From Enoplolaimus lenunculus (lineage: Eukaryota > Nematoda > Enoplea > Enoplida > Thoracostomopsidae): a stretch of 64,000 nt of DNA. Made by a program: the position numbers and the translations under genes. The DNA is taken from contig JASANG010000691.1 of NCBI GenBank assembly GCA_030248215.1, positions 1 through 64,000 on the forward strand. The letters run 5' to 3'. Below, piece by piece: positions 34,515 through 44,451 of the stretch. The notes under the pieces were generated by a model that worked only from the letters and a program-made list of their open reading frames with translations, was not told the DNA's origin and did no database searches. Position 1 is the first letter of the stretch. Every line of letters starts with the position of its first letter.

Positions 34515-34680
34515 TTGCCGAAAAATGTTAACCCTTTATCACATTAATATTTTCTATTTCCCTTGAGACCTACTTTTATGCTAGGATTCGAACTCCAGTG
34601 ACTGGAGTGGGAGGCATATATCATCACCAGTGGTGATTTAGTACTATGTATACGTATGGCAATTGTTAAACACTGTGCGA
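34515..34680 (-). repeat. tRNA-derived SINE copy
   Basis: Minus-strand reading gives a CCACTGGTGATGATATATG D-arm-like block, GCCTCCCACTCCAG, then GAGTTCGAATCCTAGC (B box) and a body (AAAGTAGGTCTCAAGGG through AAAATATTAATGTGATAAAG). The body matches 7284-7350 closely. The head recalls a tRNA, perhaps Glu-like, but the cloverleaf is not preserved. Confidence 0.5.
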
Positions 34681-34710
34681 CATATGCTATTAACGTATAT
34701 TCACTGCGCT

Positions 34711-34730
34711 GAGTTGCCTATAGGCAACTC
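34711..34730. repeat. 20-bp perfect palindrome
   Basis: GAGTTGCCTATAGGCAACTC is its own reverse complement. It lies 16 bases before the satellite-bearing element and may be a footprint of, or a preferred target for, insertion. Confidence 0.7.
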
Positions 34731-34746
34731 AATGTGAGAAGGGGTT

Positions 34747-37122
34747 GGCCCATGTTACGCTGAGGGCCGTCCCGCTGTCCCGGGACAGTGGGACAGTGGG
34801 ACAGTGGGACAGCAGGACAGTAGGACAGCGGGACAGTAGGACAGCGGGACTGTCCTACTAACCCATTGTCCCGCTTTCCTACCGTCCCACTGTCCCATTG
34901 TCCCGCTGTTCCACTGTCCTACTGTCCCGCTGTCTTACTGTCCCACTGTCCTACTGTCCCACTGTCCTGCTGTCCCAATGTGCCACTGTCCTGCTGTCCC
35001 AATGTGCCACAGTCCCGCTGTCCTACTGTCACGCTGTCCTACTGTCCCGATGTCCCACTGTCCCGCTGTGCCACTGTCCCGCTGTCCTACTGTCCTGCTG
35101 TCCCACTGTCCCGCTGTCCGACTGTCCCGCTGTCCCACTGTCCCGCTGTCCCACTGTCCCGCTGTCCTACTGTCCAGCTGTCCTACTGTCCCGCTGTCCT
35201 GCTGACCCGCTGTCCTACTGTCCCACTGTCCTACTGTTCCACTGTCCCGCTGTCCTACTGTCCCGCTGTCCTACTGTCCCGCTGTCCCACTGTCCCACTG
35301 TCCTACTGTCCCGCTGTCCTACTGTCCCGCTGTCCTACTGTCCCACTGTCGTGCTGTCCTACTGTCCCGCTGTCCTACTGTCCTACTGTCCCGCTGTCCT
35401 ACTGTCCTACTGTCCCGCTGTCCCACTGTCCCGCTGTCCTACTGTCCCACTGTCCCGCTGTTCTACTGTCCCGCTGTCCTACTGTCCCACTGTCCCGCTG
35501 TCCTACTGTCCCGCTGTCCTACTGTCCTACTGTCCCACTGTCCTATTGTCCCGCTGTCCTACTGTCCTACTGTCCCGCTGTCCTACTGTCCCGCTGCCCT
35601 GCTGTCCCACTGTCCCGCTGTCCTACTGTCCTACTGTCCTACTGTCCCGCTGTCCCACTGTCCCGCTGTCCTACTGTCCCGCTGTCCTACTGTCCTACTG
35701 TCCCACTGTCCTACTGTCCCGCTGTCCTACTGTCCTACTGTCCCGCTGTCCTAATGTCCCGCTGTCCTGCTGTCCCACTGTCCCGCTGTCCTACTGTCCC
35801 GCTGTCCTACTGTCCCACTGTCCCGCTGTCCTACTGTCTCGCTGTCCCACTGTCCCGCTGTCCTACTGTCCCGCTGTCCTGTCCCACTGTCCCACTGTCC
35901 TGCTGTCCCACTGTCCTGCTGTCCCGCTGCCCTACTGTCCCGCTGTCCTACTGTCCCGCTGTCCTACTGTCCCGCTGGCCCACTGTCCTGCTGTCCCACT
36001 GTCCTACTGTCCCGCTGTCCTACTGTCCCGCTGTCCTACTGTTCCGCTGTCCCACTGTCCTGCTGTCCCACTGTCCCGCTGTCCTACTGTCCCGCTGTCC
36101 TACTGTCCCGCTGTCCTACTGTCCCGCTGTCCTACTGTCCCGCTGTCCTACTGTCCCACTGTCCCACTGTCCCGCTGTCCTACTGTCCTACTGTCCCGCT
36201 GTCCTACTGTCCCGCTGTCCTGCTGTACCACTGTCCTACTGTCCCGCTATCCTACTGTCCCGCTGCCCCACTGTCCTGCTGTCCCACTGTCCCGCTGTCC
36301 TACTGTCCCACTGTCCCGCTGTCCCACTGTCCCGCTGTCCTACTGTCCCGCTGTCCTACTGTCCTACTGTCCCGCTGTCCCACTGTCCCGCTGTCCTACT
36401 GTCCCACTGTCCGCTGTCCTACTGTCCCGCTGTCCTACTGTCCCGCTGTCCTACTGTCCCGCTGTCCTACTGTCCCGCTGTCCTACTGTCCCGCTGTCCT
36501 ACTACTGTCCCACTGTCCCGCTGTCCTACTGTCCTACTGTCCCGCTGTCCTACTGTCCCGCTGTCCTACTGTCCCGCTGTCCTACTGTTCCGCTGTCCCA
36601 CTGTCCCACTGTCCCGCTGTCCAACTGTCCCACTGTCCCGCTGTCCTACTGTCCTACTGTCCCGCTGTCCTACTGTCCCGCTGTCCTACTGTCCCGCTGT
36701 CCTACTGTCGAGCTGTCCTACTGTCCTGCTGTCCCACTGTCCCACTGTCCTGCTGTCCCACTGTCCTACTGTCCCGCTGTCCCGCTGTCCAACTGTCCCA
36801 CTGTCCCGCTGTCCTACTGTCCTACTGTCCCGCTGTCCTACTGTCCCGCTGTCCTACTGTCCCGCTGTCCTACTGTCCCGCTGTCCTACTGTCCTGCTGT
36901 CCCACTGTCCCACTGTCCTGCTGTCCCACTGTCCTACTATCCCGCTGTCCCGCTGTCCAACTGTCCCACTGTCCCGCTGTCCTACTGTCCTACTGTCCCG
37001 CTGTCCTACTGTCCTACTGTCCCGCTGTCCTACTGTCCCGCTGTCCTACTGTCCTGCTGTCCCACTGTCCCACTGTCCCACTGTCCCGGGACAGCGGGAC
37101 GGCCCTCAGCGTAACATGGGCC
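34747..37122. mobile_element. TIR element carrying an 8-bp satellite array
   Basis: The left end GGCCCATGTTACGCTGAGGG and the right end CCCTCAGCGTAACATGGGCC are exact inverses; perfect inverted identity continues inward for about 106 bp, through CCCGGGACAG and several GGACAGTG-type units. The remaining ~2.2 kb is a tandem array of the 8-base unit CTGTCCYR with C/T and A/G variants. No transposase is visible, so it is non-autonomous. The first bases, GGCCCATGT, are shared with the TTAGGC-core MITEs. No convincing target-site duplication was found. Confidence 0.8.
34860..37080 (+). repeat. Satellite array, unit CTGTCCYR
   Basis: About 275 units of 8 bp, arranged in mixed order of CTGTCCCG, CTGTCCTA, CTGTCCCA and CTGTCCTG. 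Because 8 is not a multiple of 3 and no unit makes a stop in any plus frame, long plus-strand frames (up to 770 codons) stay open, all giving the same 24-base-periodic peptide (PLSYCPAV-like). These are not genes. Confidence 0.9.
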
Positions 37123-37195
37123 GGTGTCTCAAAGTTTTAGTAAGTGACTCCGTGTTTGACGTAGCCGAAACAAGGTAATTACAGCGTTTCGAAAC

Positions 37196-37705
37196 CGGAT
37201 GAAAGGTTTGGAATGAATTTTGAATCGCTGTTTACAGGGGTTTGAGTGATCAGTTTAAACACAAACCTGGGATACGTATTGATAGGTGGGGATCCTAGAT
37301 CAACAAAGTAATGTTGGGTATGTAAATTCAAAGCGGCTCTAGGGTGAGATGCCAAAACGCAATTTACTGATCGGCGATTGAAACCGATACCATTCGATGC
37401 AGATTGTTGAGCTGAGTAATGGAAATACTTTGACCGTGGGTCTGGAGTTATCCATTTAGAAGTAACGGCGTCTAAATGTTTTTGAAATTTCGCATGTAAA
37501 ACTTTACGGAAGCCAAGGTGAAAATGCAAAAATGCGAATCGCGCAATCGTAAATAGTGATCTATACCATTCGATGCAGCTCGTTTAGCTAATCAATAGAA
37601 ATAACCTGACTCTAGGTCTACAACCTCCGTTTAAAATTACGGATTTTTTAATTTTAAAAATTACATGTAAATTATACGGATCCCAGAGTGAAAAATGCAA
37701 AAATA
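37196..37705. repeat. Three diverged tandem units of ~160 bp
   Basis: ATACCATTCGATGCAG occurs at about 37389 and 37563. The tail TGTAAA...GGTGAAAATGCAAAAATGCG recurs three times (near 37321, 37495 and 37670) with increasing divergence. It looks like a short satellite remnant lying next to the insertion point of the LTR element. Confidence 0.6.
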
Positions 37706-37788
37706 CTAATTCCTGGCGTTCTTTTTATTATGAAGAGGATTAGTTTTGATTTGGCTTTTATAACTTTTCTGTATACTGCTTTAAGTAT

Positions 37789-38248
37789 TGTAGGTGGCTA
37801 TGTCACACTTAAACCTATTTCAAACTAAAACTAAAATATAAAATAAAACCTTACACTAAAACCACACCTTAAGGGAGTCCCTGGCTCCATTCTGCAACGG
37901 CTTGGCTAAATCTAACGGGGTTAGATTGGTCGGAAATTTGGTGTAATTCTAACGGGGTTAGAATTGCACGGATTCTGGAAAACGGCGGAAATATTAGTAA
38001 GGGTAAAGCCAGTGGCTGGATTAAATCAGATTCAGACGTCGGCTTTAAGGATTCCGGATCAGGCTGCAAGTGAAATTACATAACCTGTGATTTGCTTGTA
38101 ATACTCGGTGTTGTACAGGATTTGGGAGGGTTTAATAAACGATTACCGGCCGCGTTTTACTAAATCAGAGCGATAAGCATACATCGAGGAAAGAACTATA
38201 CAGGCGATACAGGATACAGGCTTAAGTCTAAATCACGAACTTCTCACA
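37789..38248 (+). repeat. 5' LTR
   Basis: 460 bp, starting TGTAGGTGGCTATGTC and ending GAACTTCTCACA. It includes the inverted motif TCTAACGGGGTTAGA. It matches the 3' LTR along its whole length apart from length differences between the copies. Confidence 0.85.
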
Positions 38249-38266
38249 TGGTGACCACGACGGTCT
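38249..38266 (+). other. Primer-binding site
   Basis: TGGTGACCACGACGGTCT begins immediately after the LTR terminal CA, the standard position and the standard TGG start for a tRNA primer-binding site. The primer tRNA was not identified. Confidence 0.6.
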
Positions 38267-39461
38267 CGATGCTGATTTAGTTGGTGGTCGGTGTGAAAGG
38301 AAATAGTTGGAAAAAGGAGAAAGGAATTTCTGGAGTATAAAAGGAAAAGGGTGTTATTGGAAACACAGGATCTGAACGATCGTGTTGTGGAAAATAACAC
38401 GGAATACAGGCTGAAAAAGGAAAAGTGTGAATTAGTTCGACAGTATACTTGGGGCTGTGCCGCAAGTACGTGGAACTGGTTCAGGAGTTAACGGATTGAA
38501 ATCAGGCGGAAAAGGAAATTGGTGACATCGGGCTGTGAGTATCTAACGCGCGAAAGGGCAATAGATACTGACATTATCGGACAGGACAGACTGCGGATTA
38601 ATTCGACAGTTATACTTGGGGCTGTGCCGCAAGTACGTGGAATTAGTGCAGGAACAGGTGAATTGGAAGTGAAAATCCCCGGGGTGAAGAGACGAAAATT
38701 GGAAAAAACGGGCAGAAACTGGTGAAATTGGTATACTTAGGAACTATTGTGTTCGTAAGTACCGGGTTAAAATTTGAAACGGAACGGTTACAGGCATCGA
38801 CAGTATTGGTCAAAAACATCTGAAAAATTGTCAAAAATTCAGTTGTTTTTGGACCTGGTGAAGTGAAAAGGTGCGAGAAAGGCAAAAAGGATACGGCATT
38901 GGACTCAGGGTATATCAAGGACGGAAGTAAACCCTTAACACTTGCGCTATAAGGGTTTACGGAAATTTCGGTTGGCGCCGGCACGAGATCTAGGTACTTG
39001 TAACAAGTAGCTAGCTAATAAGGAGCAATCTCGGGTGAAAACCGGAGCTGAAAGTTGGCCTGACGCGAGATAGCGGCTGGCAAACGTGAATACAAGTTGG
39101 AAAGGAGTTCAAGGAACGATTCAGGAATATTTTGCTTGGGGCTACGCCGCAAGTTTAAAATCGGGTGCCGTATTCAGCGAGTGAATAAGGCTGTGGAACG
39201 AAATCTCGGGAGTAGCTAAGTGAAAAGGTCGAAAAATCGTCGAAGGTGCTTGGGGCTGAAACATTTAGGAACTGTATAGTTCGTAAATACCCAGAGCACG
39301 TTCTTGGAAGAAATTTTGAACCGGGCGAAAAGTTTCGGGCCAAAAATTACGAAAAATTGGCCGGTCAGAAAAGTGGTGTTTTATATATATAAAACACAAT
39401 AACACTGGTGTGGGAAATAGTTTACAGAGATTGGCTGAAAGTGCGATTTCGGAGAAGGAGA

Positions 39462-42400
39462 ATGCCGTTGTACAGGACCCCGACTACGGCGGTAGAACAG
39501 GAATCAGTAGCAAGGGCTACGGCGCGTGAAAGCAGGGTGACAACACGAAGTATGTCACGCGAGCTTCAGGCGGAACCGGGCAAGGAAATCGAGGAGATTT
39601 CGTTACCGAGTACAATGTGTCGTCAGGAATCACTTGAATCAGTATTCCAGACGAATGGGAACGGCATATCCGGGCAATCGACTATGATTGCGCGAGGAGC
39701 ACAGGCGACGGAGATAAGGGCGCCGGATCTAACGATGTTAGACGGGCAGCATACCGGAATGAGAGCGCAAGAGGATGCGGGCATACGGCAAGGGAGTCAT
39801 AGACTCGCTTATGCATCGGAGGGAAGCATAGGACATGGCGGTGTTGTAGATTCAGGCATGTCCTATCCTCGGATGACAGCGGAATATCAGAACGAGAGAC
39901 AGGATCTGGAGGATTCGGGCGTATGTCGACCAGAACCGAGATACGCAATACCGAACCCGGCTATGATGGAAGGAAATAGTTCGGAAACAGGTATGAGATG
40001 GACTCAGGCATATAGCGGGACGGAGCCGTCGCGCGGGATAAATATGATTAGGCCGCATCCACAATTAGAAATGGATGGGCCGTTGGCAAACTGGTCGGTG
40101 GAACAACGCATGTCCATGGGGCATGGGTTACAGCGACAACAGGCTTCCACCCAGGTGCAAGGAATAGGAACACGGAGCCAGGATAGTGTGAAGGTAGCGG
40201 AAGAAGATAGAGGTCGCAGTCCGGGGGTGCCTCAGGCACGCTCGAGAGCGACGTCTATTCAGGAATCAGAAGAGGAAGATGATGAAATCAAGGAATTGAC
40301 TCGGGCATTTGAACGGGGTCTGAAGTCGAAACATAGTGAGAAGTTTCGAAAATTGTGGAGTAAACTGGAAGGCGAAATGGGTCAGAGGCCGGAGTCAAGG
40401 CAAAGTCACAGATCAGGCAGAGTTAGTCGGATGTCGAATAAGGACGAAGTTAACCGGCAATCTGTTACGAAGGAGTACCGGGAAGCTACGCGAATGCATG
40501 GAGCAGGGGAACAAGCCTGCTCGATGTCGATGGGAAATCAGGAGTTCCAGAAAGGAGGGGTGGCACCCCACCCTGTCCCTATGGGTTACCGACAGGCGAG
40601 TTACCCGGTGTTGACCCAACCATTGGCGGGAAATGCGTATCAAGCATTTCCGGCGCAACCAGGAGTGGCTCCGCAAGCGAACGCAAGTTGGCAAGAACCG
40701 GTCATGCAAACACCGAGGATGACGGGTTTTGCGGAGATGCCACAGTTACAGGCAATGGGGAATATGGCAAATCGGGTACCACAGCATATGGGGTACGCGA
40801 ATCAGGGTGCACCACAGATCGTGGTGAAAATGCCGCAGAAATTGCCGTTGCAAAATTTCGAAGGCAAGTCAGACTTCGGAATCTGGTACAGGAAATTTGA
40901 ACGGGTGATGCAAACGGCTAAAATCGGCGATAGCGAGTCCAAAATAAATCACTTCAGGAATCATGTGAAAGGACTGGCTGATCAATATCTGGATATTTTG
41001 GAGGAGCGGTATGGACCATACGGCTCAGAGGAGTTCGGGCAATTAGTGCGCGAATTCCAGGAAAGGTTTGGAGAATCGACGGACCTGTCGAATAGAATGG
41101 CAGCGTTCCAGAGGATCAGGCAAAAAGGGGACGTGAGCGAATACGCTGACGAGCTGCAGTCTTACTGGGTAAGATATTTGGAGAAACAGTTTGCGAATAC
41201 GGAGAAAAGCAGGGACTTGTTGTGTCAGACATTTGTGAACAACTCGTTCCCGGAAATGAAACAACGGCTGCAGCTGGGTATAGTGGAGTCGTTTGAGGAA
41301 TTGCGGCGCCGTGCCTTGAAGTTGCAGAGGCAACTTGAAGCTGATGGCACGTTGAATGTGAAGGAAAAAGGGAGTAAAATGGAGTCGAAGCAGGAACAGC
41401 AAACGGGTGCGGCGAATGCACAACAGGCAAGGCAAAATACTGGCGCCGGGAATGCGCGGCGACAGCAGGCAGGACGAGCTCGTGTGAATAACCAGGAGCA
41501 AACGGAGGCACAGGGTTCAGGACAAGGTCAGCAGGTTGTATCTGACCAGGTGCCACGGGATTCAGAGCGAGTCAGGAAATTAAGGGAAGTCGGGTCGTGC
41601 TTCTTTTGTGAAGGACAGGGACATATCGCACGAGAATGTCCAGTAAAGGCGAGTAGACAGGGTGCGAGTGGAGCCGCGGTGCAGCAGAATAATGCTGGCA
41701 ACGCTGGAAACAGGCAAGGACAGGCACAAGGAGGGCAAGGAGGAAGACTCCCGCCTTGCGTTCATTGTAACAGGACGAATCACCCGTCGAATGAGTGTTT
41801 TCGGGCAAATCGCCTACCGATACCGGGGTTGAACGCAGCGTTACCCCCGATGACGTCGGCGAGCAGTAACCAGGTACAAGGCCCAGTGATATTACAGAGG
41901 CAAAAGGAAGTCCTGGGGCTGTGTATATCGTCACCTACGCCCGCAGCGCAGGATAGTGGGGCACCTAGTATACGGATACGGAAAGTTCATGAGGATCCGT
42001 TGCCTTCGGTTACGAAGGTGGCGAAGTTACCTGTTATAGCTAATGTATGGACAGAGGCAGAGGAGCTGCGTCTGGAGGAAAACCGCACACAGCGGATCGC
42101 GTCGGTGAATGTAACGGAGATGGAGGTTTCGCAAGTAGAACCTACATCGTCAGGCGAGGCTCAGAAGCGATCGAGTGTGTCAAGTCGGGGGGCGTCGACA
42201 GCGACGTCACCTGTAGAGAAAACGGATGGAAAGAAAAAGAAATGGAAAAAGAAGGAAGGTGTCTTGGAGGTGAACTTAGACGGGTCAAGTGACGAGGAAC
42301 AAATGGATACAGAAATGGCAGAGAAAGGAGTAGAGCGGAAGGATATACCATCGGCAAAGTCGGGTGTGGACCAATTGTGCACACCGGAGGCAATCGGAAA

Positions 42401-43985
42401 AGGAAAAGGAGTAGGAAAAGGGAAGCAGCTGGTGGATAGCGGAAGCGCATTGGACAGCGCTTCGGTTACGACAGTTAAAAAGGAATGGAGAGTGCTGGAG
42501 CCGGAGGCGTATCAGGAGGGGAGGTACCCACGGATGCCGACGGATACTTCATCGGTCGTGGAAGGTTCGCCCTTCCTAGCGCAGCCGTGCGTAACTCCTC
42601 CTCCACCGCCGTTGCCGAAAGGAGTGTACTGGGCGGAGATGGTACCGGACCCTCCGAAAGCAGGGTCGGGTTTGGCAGAGTATAGTCCGGCATTGTTTCT
42701 TGAGGAAGCATTGAAGCGGGACATCGAGAACAGGCAATTACAGGATAAGGAGTTGATTGCAAGGCTGAAGGCAGCGTTGACTAGAATGTACCCACCAGGG
42801 GGATTCGGAGTCGCGGAAATCGAGAGCTCGTACGCGATGGTACAGGCAAATGTACGGGATTTAGAAGGAAATTGGACGCTGCGGAAGGAAACGGATATCG
42901 AGGCAATGTCCATGGCTAATAAGCTACGGGCATATCAGGAGTTCGCTGTAGAGGCGTGGAGAGATTTGATGGGTTACGCGGAACGCGTAACGCAGAACCG
43001 GAAAAGGATTGTAGAATTGGAAACAGCGGTTTTAGCGGCTGGAGACCAGCGGCAGAGGGCTCACGAGCATGTGTCCGGTGCGGAACAGCTGGTGAGGCGG
43101 ACAGAGGAAAAGGTAAAGGAGAAGGAAGCCGAGCGTCAGGTGATGATGGAAAAGTTGAATAAGGCATTGGAAGAGGTTATGACGCTCGTTGGGGAAAAGA
43201 GGCAGCTGGAGAACCAGGTGCAAGAGTTGGCTGAGGAAAACGACAGGCTGAAAAAGAGAGTTGCTGGAGATAGATGGGAAGAGTCACCGGAGCCGTCCGA
43301 CGACAGGACGTCTGCGAGTCAAAAGGGAGCGTTGAAGAGACAGAGGTCTCTAACGCCAGGACAGGTGAGGTCGCAGTCGGAGTCAGAGGAAAAACCGAGC
43401 ACGAGTCTGGGTCAGCCACCGGCACTGGGATATATCGCGGTGCGAGGGCCGGATGGAAAGTGGAAATGGAGATTTGATAAGGACGCGAGGAAAAGGGCAA
43501 TGGCCCAGAGGGCGCGCGTTAGTCCGAAGAGACCAACGGGCGGATATGTACGACCGGCTGCAGGGTCGGTGGTGAGTAGAATCGGACCAAGGCAGGCGAA
43601 TCCGGTGTATAGTGCATCGGCTGTGCGATCACAGACAGCGCCTGGGTACCGGGGATCTGGAGCGGTAACGCAGAGGGTGGTTGGTAGTCCACCAGCTGGG
43701 TCGTCAGGGGTACGGCCACGAGTCCGGCAAGTGTCGGACGAGCGGTACCCTGTACGAGTTGGTGGTCGCGTGGGACAACCGCAAGTGGCGCCTGGACGTG
43801 GCTACTACAATCAACAAGCGGAGAATGTACGACAGGCGATGCGAGAAAGTCGTCAAGTAGAACGACAGCAGCAGCAACAACGGGCGTCGCGATCGGTGGG
43901 GCGCGACAATCCGTGGGTGACGCAGGAAGAATTGGACGCCTATTATGCAGACGTCCCTCGTGAGCTGCGGCGGAGACACTTCTAA
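39462..43985 (+). CDS. Gag-like ORF of the LTR element
   Basis: About 1507 codons from ATG, uninterrupted. A retrotransposon capsid-type region lies at roughly residues 464-626 (FGIWYRKFERVMQTA, then EFGQLVREFQERFGE and MKQRLQLG). It is followed by two CCHC zinc knuckles: CFFCEGQGHIAREC near residue 712 and CVHCNRTNHPSNEC near residue 766, spacing CX2CX4HX4C. The ~300 residues before the capsid region are polar and Gln/Arg/Met-rich. The C-terminal half has an acidic/basic linker, a Pro run and a long predicted coiled coil (LENQVQELAEENDRLKKRV). This is far longer than usual gag proteins, and no pol follows. The coiled coil may add a self-assembly surface; that is inference. Confidence 0.8.
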   Translation: MPLYRTPTTAVEQESVARATARESRVTTRSMSRELQAEPGKEIEEISLPSTMCRQESLESVFQTNGNGISGQSTMIARGAQATEIRAPDLTMLDGQHTGMRAQEDAGIRQGSHRLAYASEGSIGHGGVVDSGMSYPRMTAEYQNERQDLEDSGVCRPEPRYAIPNPAMMEGNSSETGMRWTQAYSGTEPSRGINMIRPHPQLEMDGPLANWSVEQRMSMGHGLQRQQASTQVQGIGTRSQDSVKVAEEDRGRSPGVPQARSRATSIQESEEEDDEIKELTRAFERGLKSKHSEKFRKLWSKLEGEMGQRPESRQSHRSGRVSRMSNKDEVNRQSVTKEYREATRMHGAGEQACSMSMGNQEFQKGGVAPHPVPMGYRQASYPVLTQPLAGNAYQAFPAQPGVAPQANASWQEPVMQTPRMTGFAEMPQLQAMGNMANRVPQHMGYANQGAPQIVVKMPQKLPLQNFEGKSDFGIWYRKFERVMQTAKIGDSESKINHFRNHVKGLADQYLDILEERYGPYGSEEFGQLVREFQERFGESTDLSNRMAAFQRIRQKGDVSEYADELQSYWVRYLEKQFANTEKSRDLLCQTFVNNSFPEMKQRLQLGIVESFEELRRRALKLQRQLEADGTLNVKEKGSKMESKQEQQTGAANAQQARQNTGAGNARRQQAGRARVNNQEQTEAQGSGQGQQVVSDQVPRDSERVRKLREVGSCFFCEGQGHIARECPVKASRQGASGAAVQQNNAGNAGNRQGQAQGGQGGRLPPCVHCNRTNHPSNECFRANRLPIPGLNAALPPMTSASSNQVQGPVILQRQKEVLGLCISSPTPAAQDSGAPSIRIRKVHEDPLPSVTKVAKLPVIANVWTEAEELRLEENRTQRIASVNVTEMEVSQVEPTSSGEAQKRSSVSSRGASTATSPVEKTDGKKKKWKKKEGVLEVNLDGSSDEEQMDTEMAEKGVERKDIPSAKSGVDQLCTPEAIGKGKGVGKGKQLVDSGSALDSASVTTVKKEWRVLEPEAYQEGRYPRMPTDTSSVVEGSPFLAQPCVTPPPPPLPKGVYWAEMVPDPPKAGSGLAEYSPALFLEEALKRDIENRQLQDKELIARLKAALTRMYPPGGFGVAEIESSYAMVQANVRDLEGNWTLRKETDIEAMSMANKLRAYQEFAVEAWRDLMGYAERVTQNRKRIVELETAVLAAGDQRQRAHEHVSGAEQLVRRTEEKVKEKEAERQVMMEKLNKALEEVMTLVGEKRQLENQVQELAEENDRLKKRVAGDRWEESPEPSDDRTSASQKGALKRQRSLTPGQVRSQSESEEKPSTSLGQPPALGYIAVRGPDGKWKWRFDKDARKRAMAQRARVSPKRPTGGYVRPAAGSVVSRIGPRQANPVYSASAVRSQTAPGYRGSGAVTQRVVGSPPAGSSGVRPRVRQVSDERYPVRVGGRVGQPQVAPGRGYYNQQAENVRQAMRESRQVERQQQQQRASRSVGRDNPWVTQEELDAYYADVPRELRRRHF

Positions 43986-44451
43986 CGAATCGGTAATAGA
44001 CTTTTATTGTGGGTATTAGCCGGTGATGTTTCGGGGGTGATGCTACGGGGTGCTGGGGTTGTTACTGGTACGCCGGGTCGTTAAGGATTCGAATAATTGT
44101 GGAGTGACGTTAATTGGGCTGTTATTGGGTTGTTAATTTGGTAATGGTCGTCGGGGGTAAGGTCAAACGGGTGCTGGGGTTGCGCTGGTACGTGGGTCGT
44201 TATTGAGATTATTGGACGCATTGGCAAGATTGTCGTGGGTCGTACTATGGTTTGTTATTGTTACTTGGCAAAAACTTTAAAACGAAATAAAAACAAATAA
44301 AAGAAAGAAAATGAAAATAAAAATTGTTGTTTGTTATTGTTAAGTTTGTTATGGTGTGGATTTACGCTTTTTAGCGACGGCAAAAAAGGCAGTAAATAGG
44401 ACCATAAAATTTTGTTCGATGCCAGGGTCGGCATCTGTGCCGAAGTGGGGA

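Noticed and set aside
34866-37178. A 770-codon and an overlapping 738-codon plus-strand frame
   Set aside because: Both are products of the 8-bp satellite; the same peptide repeat appears in more than one frame, there is no other sequence content, and the array lies inside a transposon-like element.
39682-43979. Many minus-strand and shifted plus frames of 60-150 codons inside the gag-like ORF
   Set aside because: They are shadows of the long plus-strand frame, which explains their length through its GC-richer codons.
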